Below are positions 6,527 to 13,868 of a stretch of 13,868 bases of DNA, piece after piece. Source of the DNA: Amoebophrya sp. AT5.2. Lineage: Eukaryota; Sar; Dinophyceae; Syndiniales; Amoebophryaceae. A program made the translations under genes and the position numbers. The notes under the pieces were generated by a model that made no database searches, was not told where the DNA came from, and saw only the letters and a list, made by a program, of their open reading frames with translations. Positions within the stretch are counted from its first letter, which is position 1; every line of letters starts with the position of its first letter. The stretch covers positions 1 to 13,868 of the forward strand of contig RXOD01005478.1 of assembly GCA_005223375.1 (NCBI GenBank), given 5' to 3'.

Positions 6527-8654
6527 CTAATTTAGTACCCTCCTGCCAGTGTCTCTGATGTCAGCACGGAGGCAGGAGAATGAGGAGGACTCGCTCGTTG
6601 CGGAGGAGGCCTGAGGCCTGCCCGAGCCCGCTTTGTACGATGTTTTGCCAGTACTACTGGTGAACCCCGACATGTACCGACCCCCGCTGGGTGTGGCGTT
6701 ATGGTGTCCTTCTTTCGGCAACAGGGTAGCGTCCTCCCCAGCAGGCCCGGAAGACGGTGGAGGGGCTCCCGCGCCACCAGCGACGCCTGTTCGTTGTACA
6801 TCTTAATGAATTTTTTCCCTGCATCCGTATCCGTAACCGTAAGTCTAGGCACTTCTTGCAGTGGCTTGAGGACGACCGCGACAGCCAGAGAGCTCGAACA
6901 AGAACAACATCAACGAGCGATCTTAGTAAGAGTAAGTAAGTCTAAGTTAGGTATTAAGAAAGTACAGCTCGCCTCGATGTCTTCTGGCGGGACTCCGTCT
7001 TTTCCCTGTATGCCGTTTGGCGAAAGCGCCAGCAGCACTGCGATGAAACCAATCACGATAGCCACGGAGACGAACAGAAGTGTCCACGGGTTCATCGCCT
7101 TGCCCTGGGCTGCGCGGAGCGTGTCTGCCGAAATGGTGCCCTCGAGGTGGCAGGCGGGAACCGCGCACTCCTTTGAACGGGCCAGGTGGTAAGAATTCGT
7201 GTTGTTTCATCGCCTAATCGGCAGGCCTAGACAGTATACACCAAAGCAGCCTACTAGAGCTGACTACAAATCGCCACCCAAGGCGGTCTGTTTCGCTCCG
7301 CAAGTTGCAGGCTGCTCTACCTAAGTACGTAGGCGTAGCTCTGTGCCCTAATAAATCTCTAGTGGCTCCCGCTCTTCCCGGTGCTTCCTTATCCTTACCA
7401 GCTGGTCGGACCCTAATTCCTCGTTCTCGATCATCTCGGGACAGGCCGCGCCCTCCCTCTGCGGCGCCTGCAGCATCTCGCGGTGGCGGGAACGCGAAGC
7501 CGTCCCGCAAGTGGCGGAACACAAACCCCACATACTCCACTGCGAAACTTCGCAATTCGTCGCTGTTAGTCCAGTTTTTGATTTTTTTCGAGTATGCAGT
7601 TGCTGGATAGATCTAGAAAAAGGTTGACGTTGAAGTCCGGAGACTTTGTACTACACGGCAACAAACGAAGACGAAGAGAAAGAGTAAAACAGAAGTAAAA
7701 GTGGAGGCACCGCAGTCCTCCGGGTCGCAGGGCCTTGCCTGGGACAAGGCCGGGCACTCGGCTCCCGTGGGGCCCGGGCTTATGGTGATGGTCCGCATCC
7801 GCACGCTTTCACACATCTGGTTGCACGGACTCCACTCCGCCCACTGGGAAACGCCGCAATGCGCCGCTGGGGATTTGTTCAGAAGAAACAATTGAAGAAC
7901 AACCTTAACCTTCATTTTCCTTCTTCATCATAATTATGAGACGTTGTGGTGTGAGTAGGTGCTTTTGATGGCGCTGCTCCTGATGTTCACCAAAGCAAAT
8001 GCAACAAACACAAAGAGGAAGAACTACAACTACTAGAAGAGCTAAAGTCCTCTTAGTACCACAATCCGGCTGGTCAGCACACGCGGCAGTTTCGGAGAGT
8101 GCCGGACAATTTTCCTGTGAGGCGCTTGTGACCGCCCGGGTCCGTGTGTGTGCGCCGTTTCCGCATGTAGCGCTGCACTCCCCCCACTCTGTCCACTCCG
8201 CCACGGTACACTGCGAGGTGGAGGCGGGATCTTGCTTGCTCTGCACGAGCGAGGCGGCAACTCCGCCTCCCAGTCCCGACGACGAGAATCTTAGGGTAGA
8301 AGATAGCGATGCGACCGCGGCACACCGAAACAGGAAAGGACAAGGAGGTATCCTCTTTCGACATGGTCGTTGTAGTCGTGCAGCAGCAGTTGGTGAATAA
8401 GTCGACGAGGACCTCCGCAGCACGTTCATGTTGGACCTGGACTTGGGCGGTTGTTCGTCCCGCCGTGTTGATGAGGATATTATGTCCTTGGTGTCGCTTC
8501 TCGTTTCGACTTGGTCGTCATCATGCCCCCCCCGCCTCCAACTCCTCCGATTTGTCGCGATCTTCTTCTTCGACAGGCAGGTCGCCACCACGCCGCCCCG
8601 CCACCCTCGCATCCTCCGGAGCGTTGTTCTTCTAGGCAACATGCTGGTGCGCAT
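6527..8654 (-). CDS. Gene 5: single-pass membrane protein with three TSP1 domains (adhesin-like)
   Basis: Exons: 8654 (or 8429)-8060, 7866-7711, 7562-7399, 7170-6966, 6786-6527 (TAG). All phases match; length is 459 residues from ATG 8654 or 384 from ATG 8429. TSP1-1 (8210-8060) has WTEWGECSATCG; TSP1-2 (7866-7711) has WAEWSPCNQMC; TSP1-3 (7562-7399, completed by ECAVPAC of the next exon) has WSMWGLCSATCG. Each carries the WxxW C-mannosylation pattern, and domains 1 and 3 the CxxTCG O-fucosylation site, which domain 2 lacks. A 20-residue hydrophobic helix (TLLFVSVAIVIGFIAVLLAL) in exon 4 is followed by a ~104-residue Ser/Gly-rich tail. This is the topology of apicomplexan TRAP/MIC-type adhesins, but no vWA domain and no obvious C-terminal Trp are present. 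The N-terminus is basic and Arg-rich with a modest hydrophobic patch (FLFRCAAVASL), so the signal sequence and start are uncertain. Introns are 193, 148, 228 and 179 bases. Confidence 0.85.
6966..7170 (-). other. Transmembrane exon of gene 5
   Basis: The exon carries the end of TSP1-3, a ~25-residue linker, the hydrophobic helix preceded by NPW, and the start of the cytoplasmic tail (NGIQGKDGVPPEDIEA). It ends AGC T before GTACTTTC. The predicted orientation is type I: TSP1 domains outside, tail inside. Confidence 0.85.
7399..7562 (-). other. TSP1 domain 3, N-terminal part
   Basis: The exon starts in phase 1 with NCEVSQWSMWGLCSATCG and ends in phase 0 after SDQL at GTAAGG. The last two Cys of the domain (ECAVPAC) are on the next exon at 7170, so the domain is split by an intron, unlike domains 1 and 2. 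Confidence 0.88.
7711..7866 (-). other. TSP1 domain 2 (one symmetrical exon)
   Basis: The exon begins in phase 1 and ends in phase 1 and encodes a single TSP1 domain from HCGVSQWAEWSPCNQMC to PCDPEDC. The CNQMCE segment lacks the Ser/Thr-Cys-Gly needed for O-fucosylation. A 1-1 exon is the classic module for domain duplication. Confidence 0.92.
8060..8210 (-). other. TSP1 domain 1
   Basis: Starts CTVAEWTEWGECSATCGNGA and ends CADQPDC, with six Cys in TSP1 spacing. It lies at the 3' end of the first exon and is cut by a phase-1 intron right after the last Cys, so the next domain exon (also phase 1) can be shuffled in frame. Confidence 0.92.
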
Positions 8655-8722
8655 CACTGGCGTCCTGTCGCGCACTGTCGTCGACGCCGGTCGTCGGCAA
8701 CCACCTGGCGCCGACGACCGAA

Positions 8723-9587
8723 CTAGACGGGAACGTCGTCCGAGGGCTTGCGTTTTTCTTCCATGTCTTCTGGTCCGATGCCAGCAATTTTTGTTGCTTC
8801 TGCAGCGTCTGCTCTTCTAAGCATCTGGTACTGAAGCAAGTCGACGGACATAGGCATGGCAATGAATTATACATCCGGTGATGTTGAAGATGAAAATATT
8901 TTCGGCAATTTGAAACTTCTCGAGAGTGTATAACACCAGTCTTCCTGCCGTCTGCAACCGGCGTGCCTTGGAGGTGCCATTTGCGAACTTCGTGGTTTCC
9001 GTTTCTTTTCATTCTTTCGCAAACACGCATCGTACAAGAGGTAACTGAACTTCATATAGTACTGCATCTCAACACTTCATCTCATTCTCCCTCGGCCAGA
9101 ATGTCGTACCTCCCTCAGCCGCCTGAAGAACGTCGTCTCCATACCTCTCACCCGCAGAGAAGAACCGAACGTTCTTCCTCTCTGAATCAAGAAGTCGCCG
9201 ACCACTGCGCCGATGTGATTGTATCGAGCGTGCCGCCCCATGATGATCTTCCGATGTGCAGGATCATGATTCTGTAGGCCAGTCAAAATCCGTTCTTCGG
9301 TTTTCGCATATTGCTCAGGTGCGCATTCACTGACATGCTTCGGTGCAGCTCTCGCGGACGAAGTGCTCGCTGAGCAGAATGACAATCGGAAGGGAATACG
9401 GATCGCTAGCGGAAGAACGGTATCTATTATCAGTTCAGTTTAGTTACTTACTACGTCGCTGCTGCTGCAATGCCAATGCCAATGAATCACCAAAACCAAA
9501 TCCAGAAATTATGTTCTACGAGCCAAATGGACGCCGACGCTATCGCTGACGCTCTGACGCTGAGCTACGTACTACTACAGCAGCCAT
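8723..9587 (-). CDS. Gene 6: small five-exon hypothetical protein (179 aa)
   Basis: Exons: 9587-9573 (15-base start exon, MAAVV), 9515-9452, 9369-9110, 8987-8873, 8808-8723 (TAG). They sum to 540 bases with matched phases. The second exon ends at GTAAGT. The third exon is the most convincing: PEQYAKTEERILTGLQNHDP, then HIGAVVGDFLIQRGRTFGSS and GMETTFFRRLRE. Joining to exon 4 gives KARRLQTAGRLVLYTLEKFQ and IAENIFIFNITG, a likely amphipathic/hydrophobic core; the tail is acidic-basic (GPEDMEEKRKPSDDVPV). Exon 4 was chosen because its third codon positions are far richer in GC than the other two frames, although its acceptor (CACGAAG) lacks a pyrimidine tract. No family or signal peptide is recognised. 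It lies 51 bases after gene 7 and about 68 bases before the earliest start of gene 5. The A at 9588 and AG at 9590-9589 just before the ATG could be a trans-splice acceptor. Confidence 0.58.
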
Positions 9588-9638
9588 TCTTTTGCAAGGC
9601 CGCGGGACGGATCGAATGAGAACAGGGAATCGATGTTT

Positions 9639-11393
9639 TTACGCAGGAGCGTCTGGTGTCTGCGGCGCAGGTAAATCGACTTCGTCAATCGCGGTGTCTA
9701 CGACCGATGGCGCTGGAGCGGTTTCATCCTCAGCTTCTACTCCGGCACCAGCGCTCGACGTTTGCTTTGGAGGTACCTCCATCGTCGCGGAAATCTGCTC
9801 ACCCGACTGCGCGGCCGCGGCAGGCGGGGCTGCTTCATCGCCGACGTCGGAGGCGACGGAACGCTCCTCTACTTCTGCTTCATGATCTGCCGCGGGCGGC
9901 ACCGGATCAGCTTCAGCTGGTCGCTCCTCGTCCTGAGCTTGAACTTGATGTTGATCATGCGGCCGGTGTACTACCCGTTCTGGGGGTGCAGTGCTGTTTT
10001 GGTTTTCGTCTTCGCCCAGCGGAGTCTTCGCGGCTGGAGTGGCTTGAACTTGAGTGAATTTTTTCTTCTCCTCCAGCTGGTTTTCTAGGAGGCGAAGACA
10101 CGCCGCTTCCGTGTCCGCCCGCAGCATCCGCTCGCGGGCGTGGAGCAACCAAAATGCGTCCTCCACTTGGCGGAACTGGTTCTCGTCAGCCCGAAACACC
10201 CGCTCGCGGGGCACGACGGTATTGCGGGCGTGCCGGGGGTGCATGCGCGACGGCGGCCGCGAGGGAAAAGCATTCTCCTCGATCTTGGGGGCGGGAGGCG
10301 GCAAAATCCCCCGCAAACGAGCTTGCTCCTTTGATGTAGTAAGTTGTGGAAGATCAAGATGCGACCACCACGGCGAGAAATAAAAGAATTGTTCGCGGTG
10401 CTCGTAGTAGTTGGCATCGGTCTTTCTTGCAACAGCACTTTGGAATTCTCATTGATCGTGAGAAATGTACCTCCAGGTCTTTGATGTGTGCTCTGAGGCT
10501 GTGCGTGGCTGTAAGCGGTCTTTTCTCGAGGCCCCCGGAACTGCTCTCGCCCAACATGCGGTTGCTCGCCCGTGAGCCAGGCCTGGAAGTACCTTTAATA
10601 GTAGACCCGACTGGTCGAGATTGCGGTCTCGGTAGGTCCATGGCGCGCTGCAGCAGCTCTGCATTCAACGTTTGCAGCGCGGCTACTTCCGCCACCGCCG
10701 CCGCGGCACGCGCACGGTGGCCGCTCACCTGGTGATGAGTTGAGCGTGAGCTTGAGTAGCAACAGCAAAAGTAAGTTAGTAGTAGTCTAGTAAGCTAAGC
10801 TGAAAGCAGTACCTTCCTCGCCATGAGCTGGTTGCTCTGTATGAGGGACTCGATCTGGCGCTCCTGATCCCTAAAGTGCTCCACCATGCGGGCCTTGCTC
10901 GCCTGACTGCCACCAGAATACGAGCTGGAGCTCCCGCCGAACTGCGAACGCCCGGCCATCGTGCTTGTTACAGTTACCATCTTCCACCTGAGTAAGAGTA
11001 TGTATCGGTATCCGAAAAATCCGATCGATTTTATTTATACTAAACTAGTAAACAAGTCCTAGGGACGACAATACCTGTTAGTGCACGTACGAATCAGTGT
11101 CAGATGTGCCGTGGTTCTCCATGATCTCGATCTCGTCCTCCGTGCGATGGACTCTTGTGGATGCATGTATCGTGTTTTCTCTGTTGTTCGCTCTTTCTCG
11201 CTGCACTCTCGCGAAAGCAATTGATGGAAGGCGCAATCGTAGAGAATAGAACGCTGTATCTTCACGACGCATTCGGGTGGCTCGTCTACCTCTGCTCCTG
11301 CAACAATTCCTCCTCGACTGGCACTAACAGATAACCGAACAACAACCTTGTCAACAAGTCGAAGGCCTCCTCAGGGGGTTCCATCATAGACAT
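9639..11393 (-). CDS. Gene 7: five-exon coiled-coil protein with acidic disordered tail (460 aa)
   Basis: Exons: 11393-11290, 11153-11091, 10987-10813, 10728-10471, 10421-9639 (TAA). They total 1383 bases, 461 codons, phases consistent. The N-terminus reads MSMMEPPEEAFDLLTRLLFG, a hydrophobic helix. Exons 3 and 4 join to form a heptad-like helix (EHFRDQERQIESLIQSNQLM across to AALQTLNAELLQRAMDL). Exon 5 starts after GCAAGAAAG with TDANYYEHREQFFYFSPWWS, an aromatic cluster, then a second predicted coiled coil (NQFRQVEDAFWLLHARERML to LLENQLEEKKKF). The final ~170 residues are acidic, Ala/Pro/Glu-rich and disordered. This suggests a structural or adaptor protein; no enzyme motif is present and no family is recognised. 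The start could lie upstream because the frame is open for about 45 bases before the ATG, following possible acceptors. Introns are 136, 103, 84 and 49 bases. Confidence 0.72.
10422..10470 (-). other. 49-base intron of gene 7
   Basis: Donor CTGGAG|GTACAT, acceptor GCAAGAAAG. Removal joins two phase-0 exons and makes HIKDLE run into TDANYYEHREQ. The exon frame is open only from just after the acceptor, where a TGA lies about 30 bases upstream, so the intron is required. It has no marked pyrimidine tract before its AG. Confidence 0.65.
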
Positions 11394-11913
11394 ATCTTCT
11401 ACAACAGGGTCCTTATCCTTAAGTCCGGGATGTGACCTTCAGCATACACACACTACTCCGACTTTTCGTTTCATTCGTACTGTTACAGTGCGATTGCGGT
11501 GTGGTCCACCATATAATCAAGGCTAATACTTATTTGCTTGGCATATAGTACATGAAGATGATCGAGGGTGAAGATACAAGAAGCGACAAGAGGACGTGGA
11601 CGAGACGAGCGACAAGAACAAGCAGAATATAATGTCTGTGCAAGTGCAACAAGCAGAGTTTATAAGTAAGCACCGGGTCCGGGCTGGTGGAAAAATAGTA
11701 CTCATTCCTCCACACCCGATGCATCGATTAGGATAACGCCGTACACTCCAGTAATAAGCAAAATTCAACGAAGGAAGATCGAGATCGTGAGCAAAATAAG
11801 AGTAGTATTTTTTTTTTTTTCCTAAGAAGAAACTTTTTCGGGCTTTTTTTTGCAGAAGGAGCCGCGTCCGTGTCAGACTTCTATCTAAAAGCATGACTCA
11901 TTCATTCATTCAC
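11394..11913. other. 520-base intergenic region between genes 8 and 7
   Basis: No exon with good composition and splice sites was found. On the plus strand it holds a T13 run followed closely by TTTTTTTTGCAG (about 11809-11855), an acceptor-like signal on the strand opposite to the flanking genes. Open frames of 60-120 codons exist but are rich in Tyr, Ser, Phe and Cys and look like translated AT-rich DNA. Being the longest gap here, it is the best candidate for a promoter of gene 7 and the array to its left. Confidence 0.45.
11808..11822. repeat. Poly-T tract
   Basis: A run of about thirteen T residues near 11810-11820 is followed by a second T8 run near 11844-11851. On the sense strand of genes 7 and 8 these are A runs, compatible with a 3' end region of gene 8 or a nucleosome-depleted promoter. 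Function is not shown. Confidence 0.6.
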
Positions 11914-11916
11914 TCA
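11893..11916. repeat. CATT/CACT microsatellite
   Basis: The plus strand reads ACTCATTCATTCATTCACTC, four to five tetranucleotide units. It touches the proposed stop codon of gene 8 (TGA at 11916-11914). Confidence 0.7.
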
Positions 11917-12085
11917 TCTGGTGGGCTTGTCGCACCAGCTGAGGCTGACCGCATCTGTATTTTCGAGACGAGTAACATCAACTCCGAGGCTGTTAATCAT
12001 CCGCAACACCAACATCCTCCAGAAACTACCAACCAAGCGTGCGGTATGCGGCCGTGCTTGCGTCGGAATAGTCTTCGACGTACTT
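11914..12085 (-). other. Candidate last two exons of gene 8
   Basis: Exon 12085-12030 follows AGAAAGCAG and ends TG|GTAGTT; exon 11989-11914 follows GATTAACAG. The 40-base intron between them has GT and AG ends. The combined peptide has balanced composition (Val, Leu, Asp, Trp, Cys), unlike the disordered main exon. The order of frames is supported only by phase, so a different junction (donor CTTG|GTTGGT) giving another peptide cannot be ruled out. Confidence 0.35.
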
Positions 12086-13868
12086 CTGCTTTCTGCTTCT
12101 TACGAGTTCGAGTAGCTGTCCTGCTTATTGATACTTATTCTTTAGCCAGAGGTTGAGCTCCATACCTCGCTCGTATCGGACGAGGATACTGAAGCTGAAG
12201 GGCCCCCAGCACCAGGAGACCCCGGACGCGGTGCGACGTTTGCTTCCTCGGAGGAACCCGGCATTGTCCTCGAAGGTCGTTTTGCCGCCTGCAGGAGGGA
12301 AGTCGCGAAGGCCTCGCGTCTGTGCTCGATCTGGTCCCCGCGATCATGATGCCCATCGCGATTTAGATCTTGATCTTCATCTTTGTCTGCGCCTCCCTGG
12401 TCGTGGTGCAGCGTCTCGGGAAGGAACTGCGTCAAGAAGTCTGCCACTGCGTGATCTGCTTCCTGGAGGCGGTCGAGCGGAGTAACCGGACTGGCGGCTG
12501 GGGACGACACTTTCGACCTGGCGCGGATGTGTTTCTCTATGTCGTTGTAGTTTTCGTTTCTGATCCCGATTTCTCGCTTCTCCGCACCAGACGAGGACTC
12601 ATCCCCTTCACTGATTCCACCATGGGCGGCTGGAGGTGGTGCAACAGCACCTCCCGCTGCAACGGGGGCATCACGACCGACAGCACCTTCAACCGGGAGC
12701 AACATGGAAGGCATCAAGTCCTCGTCTTGCAGCAGAAAGGGAATCGCTTCTACGTGTGAAGTGCCGTCCCCGTCCTCGGAAGGGCCGGGCTGCAGCGATT
12801 CCTCCACGCTGAGGTACTCATTCGTCGTCCCCGCGCCTGCTGACGAGTTCGTCTGATGACTCCGTCGGCTGCCCTCACGGCTCACAGAGATAGAATTGTT
12901 TAATATTCCCGATCCCGCTGCAGCTGCACCAGCAGCAGTGGTCCTTGCTCTCGTCGCGGCCGCCGTAGGGGACGATATTGATGTTCGTGATCTTGTTCTT
13001 GTGTGCTGGGTGGTCGCGTGCGGTCGTTCGTCCACGACTCGCGCCGGCACCAGCTCATCTTGTTTTGCCGATGCGGGATGAAGATGTGGATCTGCACCTC
13101 CTCGGACTTCTGATTCTGTTCCTCTTTTCGGCGCTGACCACGACACTGAGGAGGAGCAGCCGCCGACCTGCGACGAAGGCGTGCGGAGGATGCCCGCTGA
13201 AATCACCCGCTGAACCGGCACGGGCGGTGGACCCTCTTCTTGTTCCCCTCCGTCTACTCCGACGCCAGCTCGACTAGCACGCATGAATGAAGTTGAAGAT
13301 GATGCAGCTTCACGAGACGCAAAAGATCCTGGTGGAGGTGGATCATCTACGCCACGCTCACCTCCCGCTCGCGCGCCTCCAAAGAATCTCGCGAGCTGCT
13401 CGTCCTCCCGCTTGCGGACGAGCGCTGGTTTAGGTGCGATGAAGGGGGCTCCGGCGGCTGCCTGCGACATGCGGCGGTTCCTCTCGACCACGTGAGGGTT
13501 TGGCCGCGCGAACGGGCTCGTCACCCGCCGCGCGAGCACGTTCTGGCTCTGGAGAAACTGTTGCGGAGGTGGTCGAGCGCCCGCGGTGGACGCGGGGTTA
13601 TTCTCCTCCCCGCCGATGCTGTCTTCAGCTACACCTCGGGAAGGCGCTTCCGACGTCGAGTTGAAGCTCGCGCTTGGCCCCTTCGAAGGTGGTCCCCTTG
13701 TTGTGTAGGCCTGTAATGCCTTGTTCTCGCTCATCTCGTGCGTCTGCCCCTGCGCATGCGCTGCGTCGCTACTAGTAACAGTGTCCATCAGAAGATTCGG
13801 ACCCCGCAAGCGAGAATCAGCCGGCTCCGGATAGTGCAGCGCTTGAGACGATGATGAAGCTGCGGCTG
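11914..13868 (-). CDS. Gene 8: large disordered Ser/Ala/Pro/Gly-rich protein, 5' end outside window
   Basis: One exon is open from the window edge (13868) to 12166, over 565 codons without a stop. An in-frame ATG at 13788 (MDTVTSSDAAHAQGQTHEMS) could be the start, but the frame reads well upstream (SSSSQALHYPEPADS), so it may begin outside. The product is low complexity, with Arg-rich patches, Ser/Thr-Pro sites (SKVSSPAASPVTP), an Ala run (TTAAGAAAAGSG), and one predicted amphipathic helix (LDRLQEADHAVADFLTQFLP). No domain is recognised. The exon ends AGCGAG|GTATGG. Candidate 3' exons are 12085-12030 (KYVEDYSDASTAAYRTLG) and 11989-11914 (LGVDVTRLENTDAVSLSWCD then KPTR, TGA), phases consistent. 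An alternative ending uses acceptor ATAAGCAG at 12121 and stops after six residues at 12100. The long exon contrasts with the short exons of its neighbours. It may be a cytoskeletal or signalling linker, but that is a guess. Confidence 0.66.

Noticed and set aside
6787..6965. A coding stretch VPRLTVTDTDAGKKF near 6850-6787 as an exon of gene 5
   Set aside because: It has fair composition, but no acceptor gives a matching phase without a stop, and the tail frame is reached by a direct join at 6786.
7171..7398. An extra exon within the gene 5 intron between TSP1-3 and the transmembrane exon
   Set aside because: Direct joining in phase 0 completes the TSP1 domain with ECAVPAC; no extra segment is needed.
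7999..8400. A 133-codon plus-strand frame
   Set aside because: It lies antisense to the first TSP1 exon, which has clear domain identity on the minus strand.
8428..8820. A 130-codon plus-strand frame with Leu/Arg-rich product
   Set aside because: It is antisense to the N-terminus of gene 5 and the end of gene 6 and has no recognisable protein features.
11523..11894. A 123-codon minus-strand frame
   Set aside because: Rich in Tyr, Phe, Ser and Cys from AT-rich DNA, with Lys runs from poly-T. No splice-compatible neighbours.
1..13868. tRNA, rRNA, CRISPR arrays, bacterial operons or transposase genes
   Set aside because: No cloverleaf, rRNA core motif, regularly spaced repeat array or transposase motif was seen on either strand.

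Overview
The window looks like a gene-dense, intron-rich nuclear genome segment from a protist, most probably an alveolate. Reasons seen in the sequence: no bacterial-style operon or Shine-Dalgarno spacing; coding blocks broken by many short GT...AG introns (most 40-270 bp) whose reading phases join cleanly; GC-rich third codon positions in exons against T-rich or A-rich introns; and a membrane protein with three thrombospondin type-1 (TSP1) domains, a family prominent in apicomplexans and their dinoflagellate relatives. A syndinian dinoflagellate parasite of the Amoebophrya kind would fit the compact genes and odd introns, but that is inference and I could not search a database.

Layout, left to right. 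Gene 1 (minus, leaves the window at base 1) and gene 2 (plus, 278-1273) diverge from an ~80-base gap. Gene 2 ends 46 bases from the 3' end of gene 3 (minus, 5001-1320), a ten-exon leucine-rich-repeat (LRR) protein. Then follow, all on the minus strand, gene 4 (6481-5178, disordered N-terminal part and a short C-terminal part), gene 5 (about 8654-6527, TSP1 membrane protein), gene 6 (9587-8723, five-exon 179-residue protein), gene 7 (11393-9639, five-exon coiled-coil protein, 460 residues), and gene 8 (from beyond 13868 to about 11914, a long disordered Ser/Ala/Pro-rich protein). Six successive minus-strand genes form a head-to-tail array; four of the five gaps are only 45-176 bases, and the fifth (gene 8 to gene 7) is about 520.

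The gene models were built by hand: every exon junction was chosen for a GT donor, an AG acceptor and a consistent phase. In genes 2, 3, 5, 6 and 7 the summed exon lengths divide exactly by three with no internal stop, which is the main support. The weak points are stated per gene: a 22-base candidate intron in gene 2, one possibly non-canonical intron in gene 3, an unresolved middle junction in gene 4, the start of gene 5, and the last exons of gene 8.

No pathway links the genes. The most informative are gene 5, a probable surface or secretory-organelle adhesin with three TSP1 domains, one transmembrane helix and a cytoplasmic tail, and gene 3, an LRR scaffold with a large helical C-terminal region. 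Oddities include a strong preference for GTAC donors, micro-exons, an imperfect 27-base inverted repeat inside a large intron, and AG dinucleotides just upstream of several start codons, as expected if mRNAs receive a trans-spliced leader.
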